Shown here in pieces: positions 1 through 6,761 of a stretch of DNA of 10,371 nucleotides; the stretch's first letter is position 1, and every line of letters begins with the position of its first letter. The DNA comes from Streptosporangiaceae bacterium. GTDB taxonomy: Bacteria; Actinomycetota; Actinomycetes; Streptosporangiales; Streptosporangiaceae. Location: NCBI GenBank assembly GCA_030038715.1, contig JASHSO010000283.1, positions 1-10,371 on the forward strand, in the 5' to 3' direction. The notes under the pieces are model-generated. The model did no database searches. It saw only the letters and a program-made list of their open reading frames with translations, and had not been told where the DNA came from. The translations under genes were made by a program, and so were the position numbers.

Positions 1-60
1 TGCCGCGGGCCCAAGCATTGCCCACGCTTAGCGCGCGTGAATCGAAAGGAAGACGCACCC

Positions 61-89
61 TTGACGCAGCTTTTCAACGACGTTACTCT
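61..89 (+). promoter_or_regulatory. candidate sigma-70-type promoter upstream of the first operon
   Basis: A TTGACG hexamer (61-66) is followed after 17 bases by TACTCT (84-89), which keeps the T, A and final T positions of a -10 box. It lies in the least GC-rich stretch of the left edge and upstream of the coupled genes starting at 141 and 419. The same stretch can also be read as a 27-codon ORF from TTG 61 to TGA 144 with GAAAGGAAG at 44-52 as its ribosome site, so the TTG could be a start codon rather than a -35 box. This is a motif match only. Confidence 0.3.
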
Positions 90-140
90 TCCGAAAACAA
101 AGATAGACGTGTCGATCGAAACCAAGACGGAACGAGTTCA

Positions 141-422
141 GTGACTCTCGGCAAATCTGTCCGCCTCGCCGGCGGGCCGACCCAGGTGATCAGGCTCGGC
201 GCGGACGCGATCGCGGTCGCGATCGGCGTGCGCGGCCCGAACGAGGGCCGCTTCCTGCAGCACCTGTCAGCGGTGGTGGATGCGATGCGCGCCTTCCAGG
301 CCATCGTCCACGACCTTCAAAACCCAGCCACACCGAAGGTACTGGCCGCCGAGAACCCCGACGGCACCCGACCGCCAACACGACTGCCCGGCAGCCGCAT
401 GCCCGATGTCGAGCCAGCATGA
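141..422 (+). CDS. short aldolase-like fragment (class I DhnA/DeoC type), probably a gene remnant
   Basis: The reading frame is open from the window edge, but only the part after about 141 has GC-rich third positions. A GTG at 141 overlaps the TGA of a tiny upstream ORF (61-144) by four bases, giving about 93 residues. Residues about 17-52 (IRLGADAIAVAIG, then an NE and an L..LSAVVDAM pattern) resemble the central strand-helix of DhnA-type class I fructose-bisphosphate aldolases, where a GADAVAV-type strand is followed by a G..E..L..L segment. The N-terminal barrel half and the later strand carrying the Schiff-base lysine are absent, so it should not be an active aldolase. The last 40 residues are proline-rich and unlike the family. 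Its stop overlaps the kinase start as ATGA, so it appears translated and coupled to the kinase. The family call is from memory of the motif; an unrelated small protein is possible. Confidence 0.35.
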   Translation: MTLGKSVRLAGGPTQVIRLGADAIAVAIGVRGPNEGRFLQHLSAVVDAMRAFQAIVHDLQNPATPKVLAAENPDGTRPPTRLPGSRMPDVEPA

Positions 423-1366
423 CCCCCACCACCGAGGCCGACTTCATCCTCGGCGTTGGCTCGAGCGCCGTCGACGACATCATCTACATCGACGACCCAG
501 AGCCAGCCGACGGCAAGGTGCGGGTCGCTGGCCGGCTGACACAAGTCGGGGGTAATACAGCCGCCGCCCTGATTACCGCGGCGCGGATGGGTGCGCACTG
601 CAAGTACTTTGCTTCGCTCGGCGACGACCCAGCTTCGGCCAGGGTCAAGGAGGACCTCGCAAGCGAGGATGTGGACGTGTCGAGTGTTGTGTACGATCCC
701 CAGGCCAGGCCGGTGCTCTCCACCATCATTGTCTCCAGGGCTGGCCGAACTCGCACCGTTTACTTTGACGACGCTCACCCGCACGGCGCGCTGACGCCGG
801 TGCCGAGCAGCGTCCTTGGAACCGCCAGCCTGATGCTTGTCGATGGCCGCGGCCTGGGTGGATGCGTGCCCGCGGCGCGACAGGCCCGTGCTGGCGGCAT
901 CCCGGTAGTGGCGGACATTGAGGGGCGCGACGACAACGCCCGGCGACTGCTGACCGTCGCGGACCACGCGATAATGCCGCTCGATACCGCCCGCGAACTG
1001 ACTGGCGCGACGGACCCGGCCGAGGCAGTTCAGCATCTGGTTGCAGCGCACGCCGCCGTCGTGATCGTGACATCCGGTGAGGAGGGTTCTCACTACGCAT
1101 TGCACGGCGATGGCGGCGTCTACCACCAGCCGGCCTATCCGGTAACACCGACGGACACGACCGGCTGCGGCGACGTATTCGTCGGCGCGTACTCTGCGGC
1201 ACTGGCGGACGGCAAGGAGCCGCTCGAGTGCATTCGCACTGCCACTGTCATGGCAGCCATGGCCGCCCGGCGTCGTGGCCTGCGGCCCGGACTTGCCTCG
1301 CCCGCGGAGCTCAGGCACGCCCTCGAACAGCTAGCCGACCCGATCAGGAGGGTGAAGGTTTCATGA
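419..1366 (+). CDS. PfkB/ribokinase-family carbohydrate kinase
   Basis: This 315-residue cytoplasmic kinase should phosphorylate a sugar or keto-sugar with ATP. The N-terminal substrate region has GGN at residues 44-46. The C-terminal PfkB signature is DTTGCGDVFVGA at 246-257, in which D252 is the expected catalytic base and GCGD replaces the commoner GAGD anion hole, a variant also known in the family. Length is typical (about 300-320). The ATG overlaps the stop of the preceding fragment (ATGA) and no strong ribosome site precedes it, so translation is probably coupled; its own stop overlaps the next start in the same way. The neighbouring isomerase-like gene, aldolase-like fragment and DeoR repressor fit a kinase whose phosphorylated product is cleaved by an aldolase and may act as the DeoR effector. 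The substrate cannot be read from the sequence; 2-keto-3-deoxygluconate, a ketose or a sulfo-sugar are all possible. Confidence 0.9.
   Translation: MTPTTEADFILGVGSSAVDDIIYIDDPEPADGKVRVAGRLTQVGGNTAAALITAARMGAHCKYFASLGDDPASARVKEDLASEDVDVSSVVYDPQARPVLSTIIVSRAGRTRTVYFDDAHPHGALTPVPSSVLGTASLMLVDGRGLGGCVPAARQARAGGIPVVADIEGRDDNARRLLTVADHAIMPLDTARELTGATDPAEAVQHLVAAHAAVVIVTSGEEGSHYALHGDGGVYHQPAYPVTPTDTTGCGDVFVGAYSAALADGKEPLECIRTATVMAAMAARRRGLRPGLASPAELRHALEQLADPIRRVKVS
1346..1351 (+). promoter_or_regulatory. ribosome binding site of the uronate-isomerase-like gene
   Basis: AGGAGG lies 11 bases before ATG 1363, with a second GAAGG (1354-1358) nearer. It sits inside the 3' end of the kinase gene and, with the ATGA overlap, decides for the start at 1363 over the open frame that reaches back to 1228. 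Confidence 0.6.
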
Positions 1367-2688
1367 ACGGCGCTAGCAGCGAAGACCTGGGCCAGGCTCT
1401 AGCCGAAGTGCCGATGGCTGACGTCCACACTCACCTCAGCCAAGATCGGCTGGGTGCCCGCGGACTGGCCGATGTCGCGCTCTACCACATGGTCATCAGC
1501 GACTTGTACGCGGCGGGATGCCCGGACGGTCAGCGTGTTCTTGAACCGCATGACCCGGCGGTAGCGGCACGCCGACTCGAGCGAGCGGCGCCGTTTTTTG
1601 CCCGTACCGCCAATACCAGCAATGCATGGATGCTCAGGGCCATCCTGCGTGATCTCTACGACTGGGACGAGCCCATCACGTCGGCCAACTGGGAACGCCT
1701 CGACGGCATCATCCGGGAGCGGAGCAGCGACACAGGCTGGGCAGCCTCGGTGCTGCGGAAAGCGAACGTTACGGCATCGACGACCGAGTATGCGCGGCGG
1801 GGCAGCGGACCCACTCCCGTTCCGCTTCACTACTCGCTCGAATGGGGCATGTTCACGCGAGCCACCTGGGGGCATCCCGACGCGCCGGTCTACGAGCTGG
1901 AACGCTGCTGGGGCTTTGAGCCGACACCGCCGCTGGAGATCGGGCCGTCGCAGTGGCCGCCGGCGGAGCGGCCCATCAGGTCGGCTGCCGACGCGATCGA
2001 TGCCGTGGACTGGTACGTCAAGGCGATGCCGGACAACCTCATGTGCATGGGAACGCATTTCTCGACTCGCTTCAACTACGCTGGCACGACGTCGGCCGAG
2101 TTCGAGGCGGCCCTCCGGAACCGCTCCGCGCCGTCGGTCAGCGAGCAGGGCATCTTCGCCAGCTTCATTAACGACGCGTTCCTTGAGTCGCTGGAGCGAA
2201 ATCGCCCGGACGTAGCGGTCATGTTCAGTGCGGGCGCCGAGCCACTGCCATACGAGACCGGCAGTGAGCTGAACCAGGCGACCGTCGGCCAACTAGGCGA
2301 GATGATGGCCCGCCATTCCGGCCTGCGGTTCGTCTGCCTGCTCGGGTCGGCGCACTCCAACCAGGCCGTCTGCACTCTTGCTCGGGAAATACCGAACCTT
2401 GCCGTCGGCGGATACTGGTGGCACAACTTTTACCCGAGCGTTATGCAAGGCATACTGGAGCAGCGGCTGGACATGCTGCCGATACCTCGGCATATCGGAT
2501 TCTTCTCTGATGCGTACACCGTCGAGTGGGTCTACGCGAAGGCCCTGATGGTGCGACGGATCGCCGAGCGTGTACTGGCCGGGCGCGTGCGTGACGGCTG
2601 GTATACGTTCGAGGACGCTGTCGCGATCGCCCGGACAACCTGGCAGCAGACTGCGGCCGACTTCCTCCGGATGAAGGTTGTGGGATAG
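1363..2688 (+). CDS. uronate-isomerase-like enzyme (amidohydrolase superfamily), divergent active site
   Basis: This 441-residue protein looks like a distant relative of uronate isomerase (UxaC, about 470 residues), which interconverts hexuronates and keto-uronates. The N-terminal metal motif is HTH (H22, H24) in DVHTHLS, followed by the family's LADVALYH..ISDLYAAG helix (35-52), which aligns with the NLTEAWLYGDHYKWRAMR region of UxaC. Near the C-terminus, GGYWWHN (349-355) and GFFSDAY match the UxaC WWFN and TDSR blocks, with D383 as the predicted metal ligand. The arginine that follows this Asp in characterised enzymes and contacts the substrate carboxylate is missing: the sequence reads D-A-Y, and the K-W-R of the earlier helix is V-I-S. 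The fold call is solid but the substrate is probably not a standard hexuronate. The open frame extends upstream to 1228, but that part lies inside the kinase gene. It sits between the kinase and the DeoR gene. Confidence 0.8.
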   Translation: MNGASSEDLGQALAEVPMADVHTHLSQDRLGARGLADVALYHMVISDLYAAGCPDGQRVLEPHDPAVAARRLERAAPFFARTANTSNAWMLRAILRDLYDWDEPITSANWERLDGIIRERSSDTGWAASVLRKANVTASTTEYARRGSGPTPVPLHYSLEWGMFTRATWGHPDAPVYELERCWGFEPTPPLEIGPSQWPPAERPIRSAADAIDAVDWYVKAMPDNLMCMGTHFSTRFNYAGTTSAEFEAALRNRSAPSVSEQGIFASFINDAFLESLERNRPDVAVMFSAGAEPLPYETGSELNQATVGQLGEMMARHSGLRFVCLLGSAHSNQAVCTLAREIPNLAVGGYWWHNFYPSVMQGILEQRLDMLPIPRHIGFFSDAYTVEWVYAKALMVRRIAERVLAGRVRDGWYTFEDAVAIARTTWQQTAADFLRMKVVG

Positions 2689-2690
2689 AA

Positions 2691-3530
2691 GTGGCAGGTA
2701 CTCGCGGGACGGTTCCGCAGCAGGCGACTGCATCGGAGGCGCTGAACGGCCAGGCACCGGCCATGCCTTCGAGCATGCGGCGGCAGCGCATTCTCGACCA
2801 CATCGTCCAGCAACAGGGCGCTACCGTCGACGAGCTCAGTGACCTGTTTGGCGTATCCAAGGTCACCATCCGGGCTGACCTTAGCTACCTCGCCAGTTCC
2901 GGCATCGTGGAACGCAGCCGAGGCGGAGCGGCCCCGGCGCGCCACATCCGCTCGGCCGTGCCGTTCACGCTGCGGCAAGAAACAAATCGGGAAGCCAAGG
3001 TCAGCATCGCCAAGCTGGCGGCGACCCTGCTGAGGCCGGAGGAGACCATTTGCCTGGATGCCGGAACAACCGTCGAGGAACTCGGCACGTTCGTCGCATC
3101 GATGCCGAAGCTGACTGTCGTGACACCGGCCATCGCCCTGGCCGCCCGCCTTTGCCGCAGCGATCAACTCGACGTGGTCGCGATCGGCGGGCGGCTGGAT
3201 CCGCAGATGATGAGCTGCGCTGGGCCGATGACCGAATTCGGGATTAGCGAGATACCGGTGCACAAGGCGTTCCTCGGCGCGCACGGTATCGATGATGACG
3301 GGGATATCGTGGAGATTTCGCTGGAAATAGCGAGACTCAAGCGGGCAATAGCAAAGGCAGCGCGGGAGGTAATTCTGTTGGCTGACTCATCTAAATGGAG
3401 CACTATGGGAACTGCCAAGGTCGCCGACATTTCATCCATCGATGTGGTGGTTTCTGACGAGGGTCTTTCGCAGAAGGCCAGGGACATGCTTGAGGACAGG
3501 GGAGTCCGGCTGCTGATAGCGCCCATCTGA
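2691..3530 (+). CDS. DeoR-family transcriptional repressor
   Basis: This 279-residue regulator has an N-terminal DeoR winged helix (about residues 28-80; recognition helix around VSKVTIRADL, 55-64) and the C-terminal DeoRC sugar-phosphate sensor related to the ribose-5-phosphate isomerase fold, with DAGTT at 123-127, GGRLDP at 166-171 and ADSSKW at 231-236. DeoR proteins usually repress neighbouring sugar operons and are released by a phosphorylated sugar, so the product of the PfkB kinase upstream is an attractive effector. It starts two bases after the previous stop, so it is probably transcribed with the kinase and isomerase-like gene and controls them and perhaps the ThuA operon that follows. 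GTG 2691 has no strong ribosome site; ATG 2763 (residue 25) would give a more standard DeoR N-terminus. The intervening codons are GC-rich at position three, so the longer form is kept. Confidence 0.9.
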   Translation: MAGTRGTVPQQATASEALNGQAPAMPSSMRRQRILDHIVQQQGATVDELSDLFGVSKVTIRADLSYLASSGIVERSRGGAAPARHIRSAVPFTLRQETNREAKVSIAKLAATLLRPEETICLDAGTTVEELGTFVASMPKLTVVTPAIALAARLCRSDQLDVVAIGGRLDPQMMSCAGPMTEFGISEIPVHKAFLGAHGIDDDGDIVEISLEIARLKRAIAKAAREVILLADSSKWSTMGTAKVADISSIDVVVSDEGLSQKARDMLEDRGVRLLIAPI

Positions 3531-3596
3531 CTCCTTCCGCGTTTCATTGGCGAGCCGCTTTCGCAGTCGGCCAAGCCAGCTGCAGACGACAACCAG

Positions 3597-3629
3597 TTGA
3601 CGGATAGTGCCTTAAGGCTGCTCTTTTAT
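3597..3629 (+). promoter_or_regulatory. candidate promoter/operator region before the ThuA operon
   Basis: The 141-base gap 3531-3671 is the only real intergenic gap between plus-strand genes. It contains TTGACG (3597-3602), a perfect 10-base palindrome GCCTTAAGGC (3609-3618) and an AT-rich CTCTTTTATC (3621-3630) that could supply a -10 element. The -35 to -10 spacing is poor (19-21 bases for the best hexamers), so the promoter match is weak. The palindrome between the two elements is where an operator for the adjacent DeoR, or for the ROK protein, could sit. No convincing rho-independent terminator follows the DeoR gene: TTGGC at 3547 and GCCAA at 3570 can pair imperfectly but have no T-run. 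Confidence 0.25.
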
Positions 3630-3657
3630 CGGCACAGAGATCACGCGCTCGAAAACC

Positions 3658-3664
3658 GGAGGTG
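3658..3664 (+). promoter_or_regulatory. strong ribosome binding site of the thuA-like gene
   Basis: GGAGGTG ends seven bases before GTG 3672, an optimal Shine-Dalgarno arrangement that fixes this non-ATG start. It is the strongest ribosome site in the window, as expected for the first gene of a transcript; the genes that follow rely mostly on overlapping stops and starts. Confidence 0.65.
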
Positions 3665-3671
3665 GTGACAC

Positions 3672-4436
3672 GTGGCAATCCACGTGACTGTGTGGAACGA
3701 ATTTTTCGCCGAGCGCAATGATCCTGCGGTTCAGGCGACCTACCCGCAAGGGCTGCACGCGCAGATCGCGGCCGGGATCAGTCGCCTGGAGCCTGATGCG
3801 CTGGTGGTCAGGACGGCCAGCCTGGACGAGCCTGGGCAAGGCCTGGCGCCGGAGGTGCTGGATACGACGGATGTCCTGTTCTGGTGGGACCACGAGCGGC
3901 GCCACCTTGTCGATGACGCTCTAGTGCAGCGGATCGTCGACCGTGTGCACTGCGGCATGGGATTTGTCGCTCTGCACTCGGCGCACTTTTCCAAGGTGTT
4001 CCGGGCCCTGATGGGCACCTCATGCCGCCTGCGGTGGCGGAACGGCAGCGACCGCGAACTGGTGTGGGCTGTCAGCCCGAACCACCCCGTCGCGCAAGGC
4101 GTGCCGTTTCCGCTGGTCATACCGGCCCAGGAGATGTACGGCGAGTTCTTCGACATCCCGGTGCCCGATGAACTCGTCTTCATCAGCTCGTTCAGCGGCG
4201 GTGAGGTCTTCAGGAGCGGCTGCGGCTTCTATCGCGGTCAGGGACGGATCTTCTACTTCTCGCCAGGAGATCAGGACTACCCGGTCTACCACAACGAGGG
4301 CGTGCTCAGGGTGCTGGCCAATGCGGCATTGTGGGCTGCGCCGGCCGCCAAGATACTCGATCAGCGGTATGCCCCCGAATACAGCGCGCACGACTGGTTC
4401 ATCGAAAACCCGGTCGGCGGTTATGAGCGCCGCTGA
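3672..4436 (+). CDS. thuA: ThuA-like trehalose/glycoside utilisation protein
   Basis: This 254-residue cytoplasmic protein carries a ThuA-like domain (class I glutamine amidotransferase-like fold) over nearly its full length. Family hallmarks are WWDHERRHLVDD (71-82), the GMGFVALHSAHFSK block (95-108; the family usually has LHS-G/A-H), NHPV (137-140), the EMYGEFF segment (154-160) and FSPGDQDYPVYH (196-207). In rhizobia thuA acts with thuB, a Gfo/Idh/MocA dehydrogenase, in trehalose and related disaccharide use through 3-keto derivatives; the chemistry of ThuA itself is poorly settled. Two Gfo/Idh/MocA genes lie directly downstream, which supports that link. There is no signal peptide. It opens the second operon and overlaps the next gene by 14 bases. 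The substrate here need not be trehalose, because no trehalose transporter or hydrolase is in view. The symbol denotes the family, not a proven orthologue. Confidence 0.85.
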   Translation: MAIHVTVWNEFFAERNDPAVQATYPQGLHAQIAAGISRLEPDALVVRTASLDEPGQGLAPEVLDTTDVLFWWDHERRHLVDDALVQRIVDRVHCGMGFVALHSAHFSKVFRALMGTSCRLRWRNGSDRELVWAVSPNHPVAQGVPFPLVIPAQEMYGEFFDIPVPDELVFISSFSGGEVFRSGCGFYRGQGRIFYFSPGDQDYPVYHNEGVLRVLANAALWAAPAAKILDQRYAPEYSAHDWFIENPVGGYERR

Positions 4437-5526
4437 CGAGGCACTCGCGCCGAACGTCACCGAAGCTCCGCAGCAGCCGGTCACCCTGCGCGCTGCGGTG
4501 ATTGGCGTCGGCTGGGCTGGCGGAGAGCACCTGGCCAGCTACGCGGCGGAGCAGGACGTGCAGCCGCTGGCCCTAGCGGGACTTGAGGTCCCCCGGCTGC
4601 AGATGCTGGGGGCGAGATTCGGCATTGACGAGCTATTCGAGGACTGGCAGGCGCTGCTTGCCCGGACAGAGCTGGACGTGCTGAGCGTGTGCGCGCCGAA
4701 CTATCTGCACGCCCCGATCGCTATAGCAGCGCTGGAAGCCGGGGTGAACGTCCTGTGCGAAAAGCCGATGGCCTGCACGCTGGAGGATGCCTCGGCGATG
4801 GTCGAGGCAGCCCGCAGAGCCGGGAAGACGCTGCAGGTCGTCAGCAACTACCGGCACCGCCAGGCGATCAGTTTGCTGCATGAGTTGGTAACCGGCGGCT
4901 TCTTCGGCCGGATCCGCGGCATTCGCTGCAGCTGGCTGCGTCGGGAGTCGAACGTTGCCGGTACCTGGTTCGGCAACCGGGCGCTGTCCGGCGGCGGCGT
5001 GCTGGCGGACCTCGGTGTACACCTGGTCGACCTGGTTCTGTACCTGCTCGATGATCGGGTGGCCGGCAATGTCACGGCGATGCTGTCCGCGGACATTCTG
5101 AGCCGGGCCCCGGCCGGGCGACTGGCCTTCGATGTCGAGGACTCCGCGGTTGCCGTGCTGCGGATCGCCGACGGCCCAATGACGATCATCGAGACGAGTT
5201 GGGCGGCGCACTCAGGCGCCGAGTCGGATCTGCTCGAGGTGACCTTGTACGGGTCCGAGGCAGATGCAGTGGCCGGACTGTCGGAGACCGGATCTGCCGA
5301 CACCCTGGAGATCAGCACCAGGCTAGGCGGCCGGGCGGTCACCGAGCGCGTCGACGTACGGGCAGTCGGGTCGCATCGCGAGGCCGTGCACGAGTTCGTG
5401 GAGACGGTCAGGGTCGGCACGCCGGATCACGGCGAGCGGGCTCTGCTGCGGGCCAGGGTGGTGAGCGCGATCTACGAGGCAGCGGCCTGCGGACGCGAGG
5501 TGGTCATTGACGGGACGGCGTCGTGA
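4423..5526 (+). CDS. Gfo/Idh/MocA-family NAD(P)-dependent oxidoreductase (first copy)
   Basis: This 367-residue sugar or cyclitol dehydrogenase has an N-terminal Rossmann fold with GVGWAG at residues 28-33, the EKP signature at 113-115 (K114 expected to be catalytic) and the C-terminal alpha/beta domain with D196 and H200 in the DLGVHLVD motif. These residues are intact, so activity is expected. ATG 4423 overlaps the ThuA gene by 14 bases and has only a weak ribosome site, consistent with coupling; the frame is open upstream to 4168 but that part lies inside ThuA. It is followed by a second, clearly different family member through a GTGA overlap. With ThuA next door it may be a 3-keto-glycoside forming or reducing enzyme, or an inositol-dehydrogenase-like enzyme. 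Family assignment is firm; substrate and cofactor preference are unknown. Confidence 0.9.
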   Translation: MSAADEALAPNVTEAPQQPVTLRAAVIGVGWAGGEHLASYAAEQDVQPLALAGLEVPRLQMLGARFGIDELFEDWQALLARTELDVLSVCAPNYLHAPIAIAALEAGVNVLCEKPMACTLEDASAMVEAARRAGKTLQVVSNYRHRQAISLLHELVTGGFFGRIRGIRCSWLRRESNVAGTWFGNRALSGGGVLADLGVHLVDLVLYLLDDRVAGNVTAMLSADILSRAPAGRLAFDVEDSAVAVLRIADGPMTIIETSWAAHSGAESDLLEVTLYGSEADAVAGLSETGSADTLEISTRLGGRAVTERVDVRAVGSHREAVHEFVETVRVGTPDHGERALLRARVVSAIYEAAACGREVVIDGTAS

Positions 5527-6761
5527 CAACTCATACGGGCATCGGGAAGACCGGCCAGGCACCGGCTGCTGGCGCGGCGACCAGGCGCCCGCCAACGGGT
5601 AAGCCAGCCCTCGGGATCGGTCTGATCGGGCACGGCTTCATGGGCGCCGTGCACTCGCATGCGTGGCGGACCGCGCCGCACTCGTTCGAGCTGCCGTGCA
5701 AGCTGTCCATGAACGTGATCTGCGGCCGCGATGAGGAGCGGGCCCGCAACGCGGCGGTCAAACTCGGCTGGCGGTCGGCGGCCAGCGGCTGGCGCGAGGT
5801 AATCCAGCGTGCCGACATTGACATCGTCGACATCTGTGCCCCGCCGCACCTGCACGGCGAGATTGCGGTCGCCGCGCTGGCAGCTGGCAAGCATGTTCTG
5901 TGCGAGAAGCCTCTGGCCAATTCCGTCGGCGATGCGCTGGCCATGACGGAGGCGGCCCGCCTGGCGCGTGCGCAGGGAATCAGGTCGATGGTCGGATACA
6001 ACTACCGCCGCCTACCGGCGCTGGCTCTCGCCCGGCAGCTACTGCGCGACGGTACGGTGGGTGACCCGCGCAGGCTGCACGCGTCATACCTCCAGGACTG
6101 GGCCTGCGGCCCGGATGTCGCCCAGTCATGGCGGTTCGACCCCGGCATCGGCGGCGCGGGTGCGCTGGGTGACCTCGGCTGTCATCTGGTGGACCTCTTC
6201 CGGTACCTGTGCGCAGGCGACCGGATTCAAGCAGTCGCCTGCGTCCAGACGGCCGTCCGCGACCCAGGCCAGCAGCGGGACGTCGATGACGCGGCTGTCC
6301 TGCTCGGCCTCTCCGCGTCCGGAATCCCAGTGAGTTTCGACGTTAGCAGGGTCGCCCGCGGTTATAAGAACGCTTTGCGGCTTGAGCTGGACGGCTCCGG
6401 CGCGAGCCTGCGCTTTGACCTGGAACGGATGAACGAGCTGCAGCTCTTCAGTGATGACGTCGGCGTTGGCACACAGGGATTTCGCCGGATGCTCATCAGC
6501 GAGCCAGGGCATCCGTACCTGTCCGGCTGGTGGCCGCCCGGCCACCTGCTCGGATTCGAGCATGCCTTCGTCCATCAGGTGCGCGACTTCGTGCTGTCCG
6601 TTACGTCCGCCGCGGACCCTGCGCCCAGCTTCGAGGATGGACTCGCGGTCCAGCTCGTCATCGCGGCGGCACAGGCGAGCTGGGAGTGCGGCTCAGCCTG
6701 GACGCAGGTAGCTCACCCTCCCGTGGCCAGCGATGGAAACCACCGACAGGAGCAGCGATGA
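5523..6761 (+). CDS. Gfo/Idh/MocA-family oxidoreductase, ThuB-like (second copy)
   Basis: This 412-residue protein has about 30 extra N-terminal residues before its Rossmann motif GHGFMG (36-41). EKP is at 128-130 and the catalytic-domain pair D217/H221 lies in the GDLGCHLVD motif. The C-terminal block WWPPGH (336-341) followed by LLGFEHAFVHQ (342-352) is typical, as I recall it, of ThuB-like and related putative sugar dehydrogenases and is absent from the first copy, so the two are not a recent duplication. GTG 5523 overlaps the preceding stop by four bases (GTGA), and its own stop overlaps the transketolase start (ATGA). A plausible role is oxidation of a glycoside at C3, with the other copy doing the reverse reduction or acting on another intermediate. 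This pairing is inference; the family call is firm. Confidence 0.9.
   Translation: MTTHTGIGKTGQAPAAGAATRRPPTGKPALGIGLIGHGFMGAVHSHAWRTAPHSFELPCKLSMNVICGRDEERARNAAVKLGWRSAASGWREVIQRADIDIVDICAPPHLHGEIAVAALAAGKHVLCEKPLANSVGDALAMTEAARLARAQGIRSMVGYNYRRLPALALARQLLRDGTVGDPRRLHASYLQDWACGPDVAQSWRFDPGIGGAGALGDLGCHLVDLFRYLCAGDRIQAVACVQTAVRDPGQQRDVDDAAVLLGLSASGIPVSFDVSRVARGYKNALRLELDGSGASLRFDLERMNELQLFSDDVGVGTQGFRRMLISEPGHPYLSGWWPPGHLLGFEHAFVHQVRDFVLSVTSAADPAPSFEDGLAVQLVIAAAQASWECGSAWTQVAHPPVASDGNHRQEQR
6748..6752 (+). promoter_or_regulatory. ribosome binding site of the transketolase N-terminal subunit
   Basis: AGGAG lies five bases before ATG 6758, and this ATG overlaps the upstream stop as ATGA. Together they fix the start at 6758 rather than in the open frame that extends back to 6530 inside the dehydrogenase gene. 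Confidence 0.6.

Noticed and set aside
190..235. Repeated gcgatcgc/gcggacgcg-like words
   Set aside because: They arise from Ala-Asp-Ala-Ile-Ala-Val codons in the aldolase-like fragment, not from an independent repeat.
317..1318. Open reading frame of 333 codons on the minus strand, antisense to the kinase
   Set aside because: It mirrors the PfkB gene, has no recognisable domain, and long antisense frames are common in GC-rich coding DNA. The plus-strand protein has clear kinase motifs.
1228..1362. Upstream extension of the uronate-isomerase-like gene
   Set aside because: The extra 45 residues overlap the end of the kinase and have no family similarity; AGGAGG and the ATGA overlap favour 1363.
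6530..6757. Upstream extension of the transketolase N-terminal subunit
   Set aside because: It lies inside the dehydrogenase gene and is arginine-rich out-of-frame sequence; AGGAG before ATG 6758 and normal subunit length decide against it.
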